DNA of 64,000 nucleotides from Nocardioides sp. (GCF_014360585.1 NZ_JACIXG010000005.1:1-64000); one strand, 5' to 3'. Positions 1 to 8,933 are shown, counted from the stretch's first letter. Made by a program: numbers and translations. The notes: a model not told the origin generated them from the sequence alone.

Positions 1-48
1 GAGACCAACACAGTCCCCTGTCGCGCTCGATAGGACCGTGTTGGTCTC
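1..48. repeat. Inverted repeat at window start
   Basis: An 11-base arm GAGACCAACAC at 1-11 is matched by GTGTTGGTCTC at 38-48, with a 26-base loop. The right arm also begins the dispersed repeat described at 38-90. It lies just past the stop codon of the minus-strand gene at 94, so it could act as that gene's transcription end. No U-tract is visible. Confidence 0.6.
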
Positions 49-90
49 GACACGCTCGGCCGTAGGCGGCCTCGCGGCTCGACCAGCGGG
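38..90 (+). repeat. Dispersed intergenic repeat, copy 1
   Basis: The block opens with GTGTTGGTCTCGACACG and closes with GGCTCGACCAGCGG. The same beginning and end, at the same spacing of about 53 bases, recur at 39314-39366, and a reverse-complement copy lies at 25431-25473. All three sit between genes close to stop codons, as expected of a REP-like repeat family. Confidence 0.7.
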
Positions 91-93
91 CAG

Positions 94-1425
94 TCACCAG
101 CTCGTGTAGAGAAGGTGCTGGACGAGGAGCGCGGTGAGGAGCTGGAGCGCGAGTCCCGGGCGGCGCCAGCGTTCGGGCAGGAGGGCGCAGCCGAGGATGA
201 GCCAGGGCATGAACGGCAGCCAGATCCGTTCCACCTCGGACCGGCTCATCTGGGAGGCGTCCGCGAGGGCGACCATGAGGACCGCGGCCGCGACCAGGAC
301 GACGACCACCCGATCGGCCAGGTTGCGCCGGGCGGCCCACGTGGCACCGAGCCCGGCACCGACGAGCGGCCCGGCGCTGATCGCGAGCGCGCCGAGGTTT
401 CCCCAGGTCCAGTAGGCGCCCGGGCGCTTGTGCGCGATCCCGTCCCAGTAGCGCTCGACCAGGACGGGATAAGCGTCCCACCAGGCGAAGCCGCCGGCTG
501 CGAAGACGAGCACCACCGCGAGCGCCGATGCCACCGCGACCGGGAGCACCCACCAGCCCCGGCCGAGCAAGAGCACGGCGAGAGCGAGCACGCCGGTGAG
601 CGGGAGTCCGTAGGACATCATCACGACGTAGCCGAGGACCAGGCCGGCGAGGACCGCCCACGGCCAGCCCCGACGAGCCCCTGCCCGGCAGGCGAGGGCG
701 AGGCAGCACATCCCCCAGGCCACCGCGACCGCCATCACCGCGTCGGCCGAGACCGCCAGGAACACCGCGCTCGGAGACAGGACCAGGTACGGCGCCGCCG
801 CCCGAGCCGCCTTCTCGTCGCCGAGGACACGGACGGTCGTCATGACCGCCAGCGGCAAGGTCGCGGCGATCACCGTGACGACCAGACCGGCCGCCAGATC
901 ACCACCGAGCCCCACCTTCACCAGGAGCACGAAGACGAGCACCATCCCGGGTGGATGCCCGGCGATGTGGACCGGCCAGTTCCCCTCCGGGGCGTCGTAC
1001 GGGATCCGGGAGACGTACTCACGCAGCAACCCCGGGACGTCGTCGACCGCCCTGGCCGTCTCGAGGTATTCGGTCGGGTTGCCCAGCACCCGCGAGATGC
1101 CACCGGGGCCGTCCACCAGCGCCAGTGCCAGCAGCCACACCAGCCCGGCGACGTACGCGACCAGGAGCAGGCGCCGCCAGGGCAGCCGCCTCGCCAGCGG
1201 GTCGGCCCAGCGCAGCGACGCGAGCGCGAGCGCCACCGCCGGGAGCGTGCCGATACCCACCTTGACCTGCGGATATCCGTGAAGCGGGGCGAACGTGCCG
1301 TCGTCGAGGTGCACCCGTGGCCACACCTGCCAGTCGAAGAGCGGCGGCACGACGATGGCCGCCACGACGATGGCGACCGTGACGACGAGCCCCACCATGG
1401 CGGCGCGGTGAGCTGAGGAGTTCAC
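94..1425 (-). CDS. Polytopic membrane protein, possible glycosyltransferase-type
   Basis: About 440 residues with roughly ten hydrophobic segments and short polar loops, so an integral membrane protein. A conserved-looking loop near residue 150 contains NWPVHIAGHPPG, reminiscent of the extracytoplasmic loop of GT-C type lipid-dependent sugar transferases, but I see no diagnostic DxD or DE motif and do not assign a reaction. It is divergent from a GT2 glycosyltransferase and a DUF2064 transferase, which suggests a role in cell-envelope glycan or glycolipid synthesis. The start is uncertain: ATG at 1482, GTG at 1425 and ATG at 1398 are all in frame and none has a clear ribosome-binding site. 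I took the GTG because it comes shortly before the first membrane helix. Confidence 0.7.
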   Translation of the reverse strand: MNSSAHRAAMVGLVVTVAIVVAAIVVPPLFDWQVWPRVHLDDGTFAPLHGYPQVKVGIGTLPAVALALASLRWADPLARRLPWRRLLLVAYVAGLVWLLALALVDGPGGISRVLGNPTEYLETARAVDDVPGLLREYVSRIPYDAPEGNWPVHIAGHPPGMVLVFVLLVKVGLGGDLAAGLVVTVIAATLPLAVMTTVRVLGDEKAARAAAPYLVLSPSAVFLAVSADAVMAVAVAWGMCCLALACRAGARRGWPWAVLAGLVLGYVVMMSYGLPLTGVLALAVLLLGRGWWVLPVAVASALAVVLVFAAGGFAWWDAYPVLVERYWDGIAHKRPGAYWTWGNLGALAISAGPLVGAGLGATWAARRNLADRVVVVLVAAAVLMVALADASQMSRSEVERIWLPFMPWLILGCALLPERWRRPGLALQLLTALLVQHLLYTSW

Positions 1426-1538
1426 GAGTGCGAGCGTAGGTCCACGACGGCGCGATGACGGCTGACGTACGGGGCCTGTCATCGGACCGTAAGATCTGCG
1501 GGCCCCACTGGCGGCGGCACGTTCCTAGAGTCGATCGC

Positions 1539-2243
1539 ATGGCAGAACCCAGCCCCGACACCGCGCCCCACACCGAGCCCGACACCGACCCAGACACCGA
1601 TCTGGTGCTGCCCTGCCGCGACGAGGCCGCCGCGCTGCGCGAGCTGCTGCCGCGCGTGCCGGCGGGACTCTCCGTGATCGTCGTCGACAACGGCTCGACC
1701 GACGGCACCGCCGACGTCGCCCGCGCGCAGGGGGCGCGGGTGGTGTCGGAGTCGCGGCCGGGGTACGGAGCGGCGGTGCACGCCGGGCTGCTGGCTGCCA
1801 CCGCGCCCTACGTCGTGGTGATGGACGGCGACGGCTCCTTCGATCCCGCGGCCGCGCTGACCCTGGTCGAGACGATCAGGAGTGACGAGGCGGACCTGGC
1901 GCTGGGCTGCCGCAGGCCGGTGACTCGCGGCGCCCAGCCGTGGCACGCCAGGATCGGCAACCGGCTGGTGCTGAAGGCGCTGCACCGCCGCACCGGCCTG
2001 CGGGTGCGCGACATCGCCCCGTTGCGCGCGGCCCGCCGAGAGGCGCTGCTCGGGCTCGGCGTGGAGGATCGGCGCTCGGGCTACCCGGTCGAGCTCCTCG
2101 ATCGCGCGGCCCGGGCCGGCTGGCGGGTGCACGAGGTCGACGTCGACTACCACCCCCGGACCGCCGGGACGCGCTCGAAGGTCTCCGGATCCGTGCGGGG
2201 CAGCGCCCAAGCGGCGTACGACTTCTGGCGGGTGCTCTCATGA
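1539..2243 (+). CDS. Family 2 glycosyltransferase
   Basis: 234 residues. A GT-A fold is shown by the N-terminal nucleotide-sugar motif VVDNGSTDGT, then MDGDGSFDP, where the central DGD is the metal-binding DxD-like site, followed by the acceptor region GYPVELLDRAARAGWRVHEV typical of polyprenyl-phosphate sugar transferases. Expected to move a sugar from a nucleotide donor to a lipid carrier at the inner face of the membrane. An in-frame ATG exists upstream, but the ATG at 1539 fits the alignment start better; the first 18 residues are a Pro/Asp/Thr-rich stretch. It overlaps the next gene by four bases (ATGA), so the two are translationally coupled. Confidence 0.85.
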   Translation: MAEPSPDTAPHTEPDTDPDTDLVLPCRDEAAALRELLPRVPAGLSVIVVDNGSTDGTADVARAQGARVVSESRPGYGAAVHAGLLAATAPYVVVMDGDGSFDPAAALTLVETIRSDEADLALGCRRPVTRGAQPWHARIGNRLVLKALHRRTGLRVRDIAPLRAARREALLGLGVEDRRSGYPVELLDRAARAGWRVHEVDVDYHPRTAGTRSKVSGSVRGSAQAAYDFWRVLS

Positions 2244-2914
2244 CGACGCTGCTCCTCGTCGCCAAGGCACCGGTGCCCGGCCTCGTGAAGACCCGGCTGG
2301 CGGCCGACGTCGGCGACGCGGCGGCCACGGCTGTCGCGGCGGCCGCTCTGCTGGACACCGTCGAGGCGTGCACGCTGGCGGTCGGACCGGACCGGTGCCG
2401 GCTCGCCCTCTCCGGCGACCTCGCCGACGGGGTCCGGGCGGCCGAGATCCGGGCAGCACTCACCGGGTGGACCATCGCCCCGCAGCACGGCGACGGCCTC
2501 GGGGAGCGGCTCGCGAACGCCCACGCCGACGTCACCGGACCAGTCGTGCAGATCGGCATGGACACCCCTCAGGTGACCCCGGCCGGGCTGCTGGCGGTGG
2601 CCGGCGGCCTGGACGCGGCCGACGCCGTGCTCGCCCCCGCCGAGGACGGCGGCTGGTGGGCGCTGGCCCTTCGCGACCCCTCCGCCGCCAGCGCGCTGCG
2701 CGACGTACCCATGTCCACCCCCCAGACGTACGCAGCCACCCGCTCCGCGCTCGAAGGAATGGGCCTGCGTGTCGCTGCCGGTGAACGGCTGCGCGACGTC
2801 GACCACCTCGCCGACATCGCTCCGGTCGCGGCGGCCGCCCCGGGGACACGGTTCGCCGCGGCAGCCGCGAGATCGCCCCGGAGATCGCCGCCGAGATCGC
2901 GCGGTCGCCCCGAT
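2240..2914 (+). CDS. DUF2064-type glycosyltransferase, apparent frameshift near its end
   Basis: Begins MTTLLLVAKAPVPGLVKTRL, the hallmark start of the small DUF2064 glycosyltransferase family (about 200-220 residues). Other family features are IGMDTPQVTP and EDGGWWAL, and the closing RDVDHLADIAPV then PGTRF. After PGTRF, around 2862, the frame runs on without a stop to 3415, far past the family length and through the next gene. Reading the third frame from about 2865 gives REIAPEIAAEIARSPR and a TGA at 2914 that overlaps the next ATG as ATGA, exactly like the other junctions of this operon. I infer a 1-base deletion (real or sequencing) between 2862 and 2875 and give the restored end. Partner of the GT2 gene upstream. 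Confidence 0.75.
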
Positions 2915-3605
2915 GACGGCCGTGGCGACGGAGTCGGCGTTCGCGCACGTCTTCGCCAGCGAGCAGTGCCGGGTGGTGAGCATCGACGGCCGGGCGTCGC
3001 GACTTCCGGTCGAGGACTGGACCCGCAGCGCCGACGCCGCCGACCTCGCCCTGCTCTCCTACTGCGCCGGGCCGACGGTCGACCTCGGCTGCGGACCCGG
3101 CAGGATGACCGCCGCGCTCACCGATCGAGGCCTGCCGTCGCTCGGCGTCGACGTCGTCCCCGGGGCCGTTGCCGAGACGAAGGCACGTGGCGGCCGCGCG
3201 GTCTGCCGCGATCTCTTCGAGCCCCTCCCCGGAGAGGGCTGGTGGACCACCGCGCTGCTCGCGGACGGCAACCTCGGGATCGGCGGGGACCCGCTCGCCC
3301 TCCTCGCCCGCGTACGCCGGCTGCTGGTGCCGGGTGGCCGAGTGGTCGCCGAGGTGCATCCGCCCGGAACCCCGAGCGGTCCGCTGCTCGCCGAGCTGAC
3401 CTGCGACTGCGGTGACGCCTCGCGGTTCCCGTGGGCGATCGTCAGCGCAGACGCGATCGGGTCGATCGCCGCCGAGGCCGGACTCGCCGTGAGGCGGCTC
3501 GACCCGCTCCCGCATCGCCGAACCCGGGCCCGCCGGTCGGCCTCGGCCCCGCTCACACCCGCCGGAGACCGCTGGGTCGCCGTACTCGTGGAGGACAACG
3601 CATGA
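2913..3605 (+). CDS. Class I SAM-dependent methyltransferase
   Basis: 230 residues. Motif I is VDLGCGPGRMTAAL followed by the acidic residue of LGVDVV, the SAM-binding glycine loop; a hydrophobic strand with LLVPGGRVVAEVHPP is motif post-II/III. The substrate is not evident. The first 40 residues (FASEQCRVVSIDGRASRLP) are outside the Rossmann core and may bind substrate. Start ATG at 2913 overlaps the restored stop of the upstream gene; the stop overlaps the next start at 3602, so all of 1539-5178 behaves as one coupled operon. Methyltransferases beside DUF2064 and GT2 genes are common in actinobacterial envelope clusters, but that is context only. Confidence 0.8.
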   Translation: MTAVATESAFAHVFASEQCRVVSIDGRASRLPVEDWTRSADAADLALLSYCAGPTVDLGCGPGRMTAALTDRGLPSLGVDVVPGAVAETKARGGRAVCRDLFEPLPGEGWWTTALLADGNLGIGGDPLALLARVRRLLVPGGRVVAEVHPPGTPSGPLLAELTCDCGDASRFPWAIVSADAIGSIAAEAGLAVRRLDPLPHRRTRARRSASAPLTPAGDRWVAVLVEDNA

Positions 3606-4747
3606 GAATCCCCTCTGAGGACTCGTTCACCTCGCGCCTGCGCAGCGCCGCGGTCGCCGCACGGGTGGGGCTGTGGCTCGGGATCTGCTTCCTGGTCGCG
3701 CTCGCGACCGGGCTGATCAGCCACTACGCCCAGGTCGACCACCAGCCGGTGCCCCTCCCGACGAGCCCGTCGTGGGGCTACCAGGTCACCCAGGGGCTGC
3801 ATGTCGTCGCGGGCACCGCCGCGATCCCGCTCCTGCTGATCAAGCTGTGGGTCGTCTTCCCCAAGCTCTTCCAGCCGATGCCGCGCCGGGTCCGCGAGGC
3901 TCTCCCGACCGCGCTGGAACGCGGTTCGATCGCGATCCTGGTCAGCACCTCGCTGGTCCAGCTCACGACCGGTCTGCTCAACGTCGCGCAGTGGTATCCG
4001 TGGGGCTTCAGCTTCCGGAGCACCCACTACGCGCTGGCCTTCGTCGCGGTCGGAGCGCTGCTGGTCCACATCGCGGTGAAGCTCCCGGTCGTACGCGACG
4101 CCCTGACCGGGGACGTCGAGGACACCGCCCACGACCGGCCGAACGCACGCCAGTCCGGGCCGGTCAGCCGTCGCGGGGTGCTGGTGCTCGCCGGCACGTC
4201 GGCGCTGGCCGCCGCCTTCCTCTACACCGCCGGCACCGTCCCCGGCGTCGGCCGCATCGCGGCCCTGTCCCCGCGGTCACGCCAGCACGGCATCCCGATC
4301 AACCGGACGGCCCACTCGGCTGGTGTGGTGGCCGAGGCGAGCAGCTCCGACTACCGCCTCGAGGTCGTCCACGGCACCACGTCCCGGTCCCTGAGCCGTC
4401 AGGACCTGGTCGCGATGGAGCAGCGGACCTGCACCCTGCCGATCGCCTGCGTCGAGGGGTGGAGCGCGACGGGCGACTGGGGAGGCGTACGCCTCCGCGA
4501 CCTGCTCGACCTGGTCGGCGCCCCACCAGGGCGTGAGGTGCGGATCCGGTCGATCCAGACGTTCAGCGCCTCTGCGGACACCGTCCTCCCGCCGAACTTC
4601 GCCGACGACGACCGGACTCTGCTGGCGCTCGAGCTCGACGGCGAGACGCTCTCGATGGACCACGGCTACCCGGTGCGGCTGATCGCGCCGAACCGTCCTG
4701 GGGTCATGCAGACCAAGTGGGTCTCCCGGATCGAGGTGCTCGGATGA
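3602..4747 (+). CDS. Membrane-anchored molybdopterin oxidoreductase, sulfite-oxidase fold
   Basis: 381 residues with two parts. Residues 20-165 hold four transmembrane helices resembling a cytochrome b561-type unit with His residues in helices (HVVAG, STHYALAF, VHIAVK), and a further helix at about 190-210. The C-terminal half is an oxidoreductase molybdopterin-binding domain: the segment IACVEGWSATGDWGGVRL carries the Cys (about residue 283) that ligates Mo, and it ends with MDHGYPVRLIAPNRPGVMQTK, typical of the YedY/SUOX family. Likely transfers electrons between an extracytoplasmic substrate and the membrane; the substrate is unknown. Coupled at both ends by ATGA overlaps. Confidence 0.85.
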   Translation: MRIPSEDSFTSRLRSAAVAARVGLWLGICFLVALATGLISHYAQVDHQPVPLPTSPSWGYQVTQGLHVVAGTAAIPLLLIKLWVVFPKLFQPMPRRVREALPTALERGSIAILVSTSLVQLTTGLLNVAQWYPWGFSFRSTHYALAFVAVGALLVHIAVKLPVVRDALTGDVEDTAHDRPNARQSGPVSRRGVLVLAGTSALAAAFLYTAGTVPGVGRIAALSPRSRQHGIPINRTAHSAGVVAEASSSDYRLEVVHGTTSRSLSRQDLVAMEQRTCTLPIACVEGWSATGDWGGVRLRDLLDLVGAPPGREVRIRSIQTFSASADTVLPPNFADDDRTLLALELDGETLSMDHGYPVRLIAPNRPGVMQTKWVSRIEVLG

Positions 4748-5178
4748 GAGGGGCGCGTGGCGGGCTCATCCTCCTCGGCACGGTCGGGATGGCGTACGGA
4801 GCCTGGCTGCTCCTCAGCACACAGGATCTCGGCCAGGTCGTCGAGGTCATGATCTGGCTGGCGGCGGCGGTCGTGATCCACGACGGGATCCTGGCTCCGG
4901 CGGTGCTGGCGCTGGGCTGGCTCGGCGGCCGGCTGCTCCCGAGGGCGGTCGCCCGCGGTGCGGTGACGGTGCTGGTGCTGCTCGGTCCGGTGACCCTGGT
5001 GGCGATCCCTGTCCTCGGCCGGTTCGGTGCGAAGCCGGACAACCCGACGCTCCTGGACCGCGACTATGTCCAGGGGCTGCTGGTGTTCGCGGTCCTGTGC
5101 ATGTGCGCCGGTGTCGCCGTCGCGCTCGGCGAACTACGCTCACGACAAACCACCCAGCCGACCGTCGAGGAGGAGTAG
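4744..5178 (+). CDS. Small membrane protein
   Basis: 144 residues with four hydrophobic segments (about 8-24, 33-52, 66-88, 107-127) and a charged C-terminus. No recognisable enzyme motif. Its start overlaps the stop of the molybdoenzyme by four bases, so it may be an accessory membrane subunit of that enzyme or simply the last gene of the operon. It is followed five bases later by the response regulator, so the two-component genes may be read through from this operon. Confidence 0.75.
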   Translation: MRGARGGLILLGTVGMAYGAWLLLSTQDLGQVVEVMIWLAAAVVIHDGILAPAVLALGWLGGRLLPRAVARGAVTVLVLLGPVTLVAIPVLGRFGAKPDNPTLLDRDYVQGLLVFAVLCMCAGVAVALGELRSRQTTQPTVEEE

Positions 5179-5182
5179 ACCC

Positions 5183-5869
5183 ATGGCACGCGTGCTCGTG
5201 GTCGACGACGACCTCACCGTTCGGGAGGTGCTGGCCTCCTATCTGCGCGCGGGATCGCACGACGTCGTCGAGGTCGGTGACGGCGAGCAGGCGCTGCGCG
5301 CGATGAGCGAGCGCCCCGCCGACATCGTCATCCTCGACCTGATGCTGCCGGGCATCGACGGGCTGGAGGTGTGCCGTCGGCTGCGGCTGACGAGCGAGGT
5401 GCCGATCATCATGCTCACCGCGCTCGGCAGCGAGGCCGACCGGATCATGGGGCTCGAGCTCGGCGCCGACGACTACGTCGGCAAGCCGTTCAGCCCGCGG
5501 GAGCTGGTGCTGCGCGTCGACTCGGTGCTCAAGCGCACCGGCCACTCCGGTGAGGGTGGCGTGGTCTCCGACGGCCTTCTGGTGGTCGATGCCGACCGGC
5601 GGGTCGCGACCGACGCCGGGGCGGAGCTGTCGCTGACCACACGCGAGTTCGATCTGCTCCGCTACCTGATCGCCCATCCCGGCAAGGCCTTCACCCGGGA
5701 GGACCTGCTCGAGCACGTCTGGGGATGGACGATCGGCGACCGCTCGACGGTCACAGTCCACGTACGCCGGCTGCGGGAGAAGATCGAGTCCGACCCGACC
5801 CGGCCGCAACGGCTGGTGACGGTCTGGGGCGTCGGCTACCGCTGGGAGCCCGCGGGCGTGGTCGCATGA
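5183..5869 (+). CDS. OmpR/PhoB-family response regulator
   Basis: 228 residues. Receiver domain 1-115 has the acidic pair VVDDD, the phospho-acceptor Asp52 in [11 protein letters not shown], the Thr of MLTALG and the Lys of [11 protein letters not shown]. The C-terminal winged helix (about 130-225) has [16 protein letters not shown] and [14 protein letters not shown] of trans_reg_C. Start ATG at 5183 follows AGGAG at the previous stop. Works with the histidine kinase 80 bases downstream. Target genes are not evident; the upstream envelope/molybdoenzyme operon is the nearest candidate. Confidence 0.92.
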   Translation: MARVLVVDDDLTVREVLASYLRAGSHDVVEVGDGEQALRAMSERPADIVILDLMLPGIDGLEVCRRLRLTSEVPIIMLTALGSEADRIMGLELGADDYVGKPFSPRELVLRVDSVLKRTGHSGEGGVVSDGLLVVDADRRVATDAGAELSLTTREFDLLRYLIAHPGKAFTREDLLEHVWGWTIGDRSTVTVHVRRLREKIESDPTRPQRLVTVWGVGYRWEPAGVVA

Positions 5870-5901
5870 GCGAGCGTCAGCGAGCGAACCATCCAAACAT
5901 C

Positions 5902-5950
5902 ATGCGACCGCGTCCGTATTCTGGCGCTTGCGCTACGGAGGCGGTCGCAT
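5902..5950 (+). promoter_or_regulatory. Hairpin overlapping the kinase start
   Basis: Perfect 10-base arms ATGCGACCGC (5902-5911) and GCGGTCGCAT (5941-5950) enclose 29 bases. The right arm overlaps the GGAGG ribosome-binding site (5938-5942) and the first two bases of the ATG at 5949, so in mRNA it could mask the start. The left flank also holds GAGCGTCAGCGAGCG, shared with the dispersed repeat at 25431. Confidence 0.55.
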
Positions 5951-7100
5951 GAAGACGGCCGACGCGATCCAGATCGCCCTCGTCGCCGGGGGCGCGGGTC
6001 TCGCCGTCGGCCTGGTCGGGCTCGTGGTCGCCTGGCTGACGCGGCGCTGGTCGATCCGCTGGCAGCTCACCCTGGTCGCAGCCGTCGCGGTGCTGACGGT
6101 CTTCGGCGGCGTACTCGGGATCGCGTGGCTGATGTTCCTCTCCGGCCACGATCTGCAGGTCCTCACCGTGGTCACCTCGATGGCCGTGGTGGTGGCGATC
6201 CTGGTGGCGTTCGTCATCGGCTCTGCGATGGTGCGCTGGTCGGGCGCGGTCCAGCTGCAGGCCCGGGAGATGGCCCTCGGGGGTCATCAGCTGCCCTCGG
6301 AGAGCGGGCCGCGCGAGCTCCGGTCGCTGTCGGCCGAGCTCGCCGAGACGCAGCGGCGGCTCGAGGAGGCGAGCGCGCGGGAGGCCCGGCTCGAGGACTC
6401 CCGCCGCGAGCTGATCTCCTGGGTCGCCCACGACCTGCGTACGCCGCTGGCCGGGCTGAGGGCGATGGCCGAGGCGCTCGAGGACGGGATCGCGGCCGAC
6501 CCGCACCGCTACCACCAGCGCATCCGCGTCGAGGTCGAGCGGCTCGCCCGGCTCGTGGACGACCTCTTCGAGCTCTCCCGGATCCAGGCCGGCGCCCTCA
6601 CCCTGACCCCGGAACCGGTCCTGCTCGGCGACCTGGTCAGCGAGGCGCTGGCCGGCGCCGACCCGGTCGCCCGGGAGCGGCGGATCCGGCTCGGTGGCCA
6701 GGTCGAGGACGGTCTCGAGATCACCGCCGACCCCGCCAGCCTGTCCCGCGTCGTCTCCAACCTGCTGATGAACGCCATCCGCCACACCCCCGCCGACGGC
6801 ACGGTGGAGGTGCACTGCCGGATGACCCCAGGAGACGTACGCAGCGTCGACCTCAGCGTCAGCGACGGCTGTGGCGGCCTGGATCCCGGTGACATGGAGC
6901 GCGTCTTCGACCTCGGCTGGCAGGGCACACTCGCCCGCACCCCGACTGCCCCCGAGGGCACCGGCAGCGCCGGCTTCCAGGGCGCCGGCTTCGGCCTCGC
7001 CATCGTCAAGGGCCTCGTCGACGCCCACCGCGGCGCGGTCTGGGTCGAGAACCTTCCGACCGCGACCGGCTGCCGGTTCCACGTGCGCCTGCCGGCCTGA
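5949..7100 (+). CDS. Sensor histidine kinase
   Basis: 383 residues. Transmembrane segments at about 8-30, 40-62 and 72-95, followed by a HAMP-like linker and a coiled coil (120-155). HisKA: phosphorylated His161 in [14 protein letters not shown]. HATPase: N-box [15 protein letters not shown]1 DGCGGLD, and the late [18 protein letters not shown]. Little extracytoplasmic sequence is present, so it probably senses a membrane or intracellular cue. ATG 5949 has GGAGG six bases upstream; a TTG at 5928 is possible but lacks a ribosome site. Paired with the response regulator before it; ends flush against the convergent vanR stop. Confidence 0.9.
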   Translation: MKTADAIQIALVAGGAGLAVGLVGLVVAWLTRRWSIRWQLTLVAAVAVLTVFGGVLGIAWLMFLSGHDLQVLTVVTSMAVVVAILVAFVIGSAMVRWSGAVQLQAREMALGGHQLPSESGPRELRSLSAELAETQRRLEEASAREARLEDSRRELISWVAHDLRTPLAGLRAMAEALEDGIAADPHRYHQRIRVEVERLARLVDDLFELSRIQAGALTLTPEPVLLGDLVSEALAGADPVARERRIRLGGQVEDGLEITADPASLSRVVSNLLMNAIRHTPADGTVEVHCRMTPGDVRSVDLSVSDGCGGLDPGDMERVFDLGWQGTLARTPTAPEGTGSAGFQGAGFGLAIVKGLVDAHRGAVWVENLPTATGCRFHVRLPA

Positions 7101-7703
7101 TCACGCCGGCTCAGTCGACGGCGAGCCCTCCAGCTCCTCGACGAGCAGAAGCCCGCGCTCGGCCCAGGTGATCGCGGCTCGAGCCTGGTCGATCAGGCCG
7201 TCGTAGGCGAAGATCTTGTAGCGCACGATCCGGTCCCACTCGCTCGCGTCGTAGTGCTCCAGACGCCGGGCCAGGGTGGGGTGGCTGCGGTCGACGAGCG
7301 TGGCGCGGGTGGCCTCGAGCATCGCCAGGTGCTCGGTCCAGTGGTCGCGGAACTGCTTCAGCTCGGCGCGCGCGGCGCCGGGCTCGGCCCACTCCAGGTA
7401 GGCCGCCTTGAGGTAGGCGGGCTCCCGCTGCCGGCGGATCTCGATGGGCGAATCCATCCACTCCCGGAAGGCCTTCACCCCGGCCTCGGTGACGGCGTAC
7501 TCCTTCTTCGTGCCCTTCTTGCCCCATGGCACGACCGCGGACTCGAGCAGGCCGTCGCGCTCCATCCGGTTCAGCTCGGGATAGATCTGCGAGTCGGGCG
7601 CGTGCCACACGTGGGCCACCGACTGGCTGAACTGCTTGGAGACGTCGTAGCCGGTCATCGGGCGTGAGGTGAGAAGCGCGAGCAGCGCGAACCTCAGCGA
7701 CAT
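7101..7703 (-). CDS. vanR: PadR-family repressor, VanR-like
   Basis: 200 residues. N-terminal winged helix opens SLRFALLALLTSRPMTGYDV, the PadR signature, with the recognition region QIYPELNRMERDGLLE and the wing KKGTKKEYAVTEAG. The C-terminal half is the helical dimer domain. In Corynebacterium glutamicum a PadR-type VanR represses vanABK and is relieved by vanillate; gene order and the operator here match that locus. Start chosen at ATG 7703 because residues upstream in the open frame do not look like PadR. Divergent from vanA. Confidence 0.88.
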   Translation of the reverse strand: MSLRFALLALLTSRPMTGYDVSKQFSQSVAHVWHAPDSQIYPELNRMERDGLLESAVVPWGKKGTKKEYAVTEAGVKAFREWMDSPIEIRRQREPAYLKAAYLEWAEPGAARAELKQFRDHWTEHLAMLEATRATLVDRSHPTLARRLEHYDASEWDRIVRYKIFAYDGLIDQARAAITWAERGLLLVEELEGSPSTEPA

Positions 7704-7756
7704 CGTGACCCCCTCTCCACGTAAAGACCGTGGCCGCGAGCGTACCTGCCTCTTGC

Positions 7757-7780
7757 CACTAACTATAGAGATAGGTAGTT
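7757..7780. promoter_or_regulatory. VanR-type operator
   Basis: The sequence is CACTAACTAT, four bases, then ATAGGTAGTT. The nine inner bases of each arm pair with a single mismatch. From memory the C. glutamicum VanR operator has the form AACTAACTAA-N4-TTAGGTATTT, so the match in sequence and spacing is close. It lies in the 119-base divergent vanR-vanA gap. A further arm, ACCTATCTC at 7796-7804, is the complement of GAGATAGGT at 7768-7776 and may be part of a second half-site. Confidence 0.8.
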
Positions 7781-7822
7781 TGTGACGAGCACAACACCTA
7801 TCTCCATAGGGAGTTCCCCAAA

Positions 7823-8923
7823 ATGACCACACTGGATTCCCCTCCGGTCACCGCCGCGAGCAAGATCTTCAACTTCCCCCGCAACGCCTGGTACGTCGCG
7901 GCCTGGGACCACGAGGTGACCGCGAAGCAGCCGCTCGCCCGCACCGTCGCCGGCCGCCCGCTGGCCCTGTGGCGCAACAGCGACGGCCGTGCGGTCGCGC
8001 TCGCCGACGCCTGCTGGCACCGGCTCGCGCCGTTGTCGAAGGGCAAGGTGCTCGGCGACGAGATCCAGTGTCCCTACCACGGCCTGCGCTACAACTCCGC
8101 CGGTCGCTGCACGGGGATGCCCGCGCAGGAGACGATCAACCCGAGCGCGATCGTCCCGTCCTACCCGGTGGTCGAGCGCTACCGCTACGTGTGGGTCTGG
8201 GTGGGTGACCCCGACCTCGCCGACCCCGACACCGTGCCCGACATGGAGCAGATGGACTCCCCGGAGTGGGCCGGCGACGGCGAGACGATCTACGCGCCGT
8301 GCAACTACCAGCTGCTGCTCGACAACCTGATGGACCTCACCCACGAGGAGTTCGTGCACAGCTCGAGCATCGGTCAGGACGAGCTCTCCGAGGCCGAGTT
8401 CGAGGTGAGCCACTCCGACCGCGGCGTGACCGTGACCCGCTGGATGCGCGACATCGACGCGCCCCCGTTCTGGCTGAAGAACATGCGGGACAGGTTCCCC
8501 GGCTTCGAGGGCAAGGTCGACCGCTGGCAGATCATCCACTTCGAGGCCCCCTCGACGATCCGCATCGACGTCGGCGTCGCCAAGGCCGGCACCGGCGCGC
8601 CCGAGGGCGACCGCAGCCAGGGCGTCAACGGCTTCGTGATGAACACGATCACCCCGGAGACCGCGCGCACCTCGCACTACTTCTGGGCCTTCATGCGCAA
8701 CTACCGCCTGGACAGCCAGACCATCACCACCCAGCTGCGCCAGGGCGTCCACGGCGTCTTCGGCGAGGACGAGGAGATGCTCGCCGCGCAGCAGCAGGCG
8801 ATCGACGCCAACCCGGACCACGAGTTCTACAGCCTCAACATCGACGCCGGCGGGATGTGGGTACGCCGGATCCTGGACCGCATGCTGCAGGCGGAGGGTC
8901 TCCCCGCCGCCGCGGCGAAGTAG
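7823..8923 (+). CDS. vanA: Vanillate O-demethylase oxygenase subunit
   Basis: 366 residues. Rieske 2Fe-2S domain near the N-terminus with CWH (about residue 65) and CPYH (about residue 84) ligands; catalytic domain with the mononuclear iron site in DNLMDLTHEEFVHSS. This is the phthalate-dioxygenase-like family that demethylates vanillate to protocatechuate and formaldehyde using electrons from the reductase encoded next. Start ATG 7823 follows AGGGAG. The oxygenase-reductase-transporter order behind a VanR operator makes vanillate the most likely substrate, although related methoxybenzoates cannot be excluded. Confidence 0.9.
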   Translation: MTTLDSPPVTAASKIFNFPRNAWYVAAWDHEVTAKQPLARTVAGRPLALWRNSDGRAVALADACWHRLAPLSKGKVLGDEIQCPYHGLRYNSAGRCTGMPAQETINPSAIVPSYPVVERYRYVWVWVGDPDLADPDTVPDMEQMDSPEWAGDGETIYAPCNYQLLLDNLMDLTHEEFVHSSSIGQDELSEAEFEVSHSDRGVTVTRWMRDIDAPPFWLKNMRDRFPGFEGKVDRWQIIHFEAPSTIRIDVGVAKAGTGAPEGDRSQGVNGFVMNTITPETARTSHYFWAFMRNYRLDSQTITTQLRQGVHGVFGEDEEMLAAQQQAIDANPDHEFYSLNIDAGGMWVRRILDRMLQAEGLPAAAAK

Positions 8924-8933
8924 GGCGGCGACG

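Noticed and set aside
2240..3415. A 391-residue reading of the DUF2064 gene through to 3415
   Set aside because: Everything after PGTRF is Arg/Pro-rich, lacks the family, and overlaps 500 bases of a clear methyltransferase gene.
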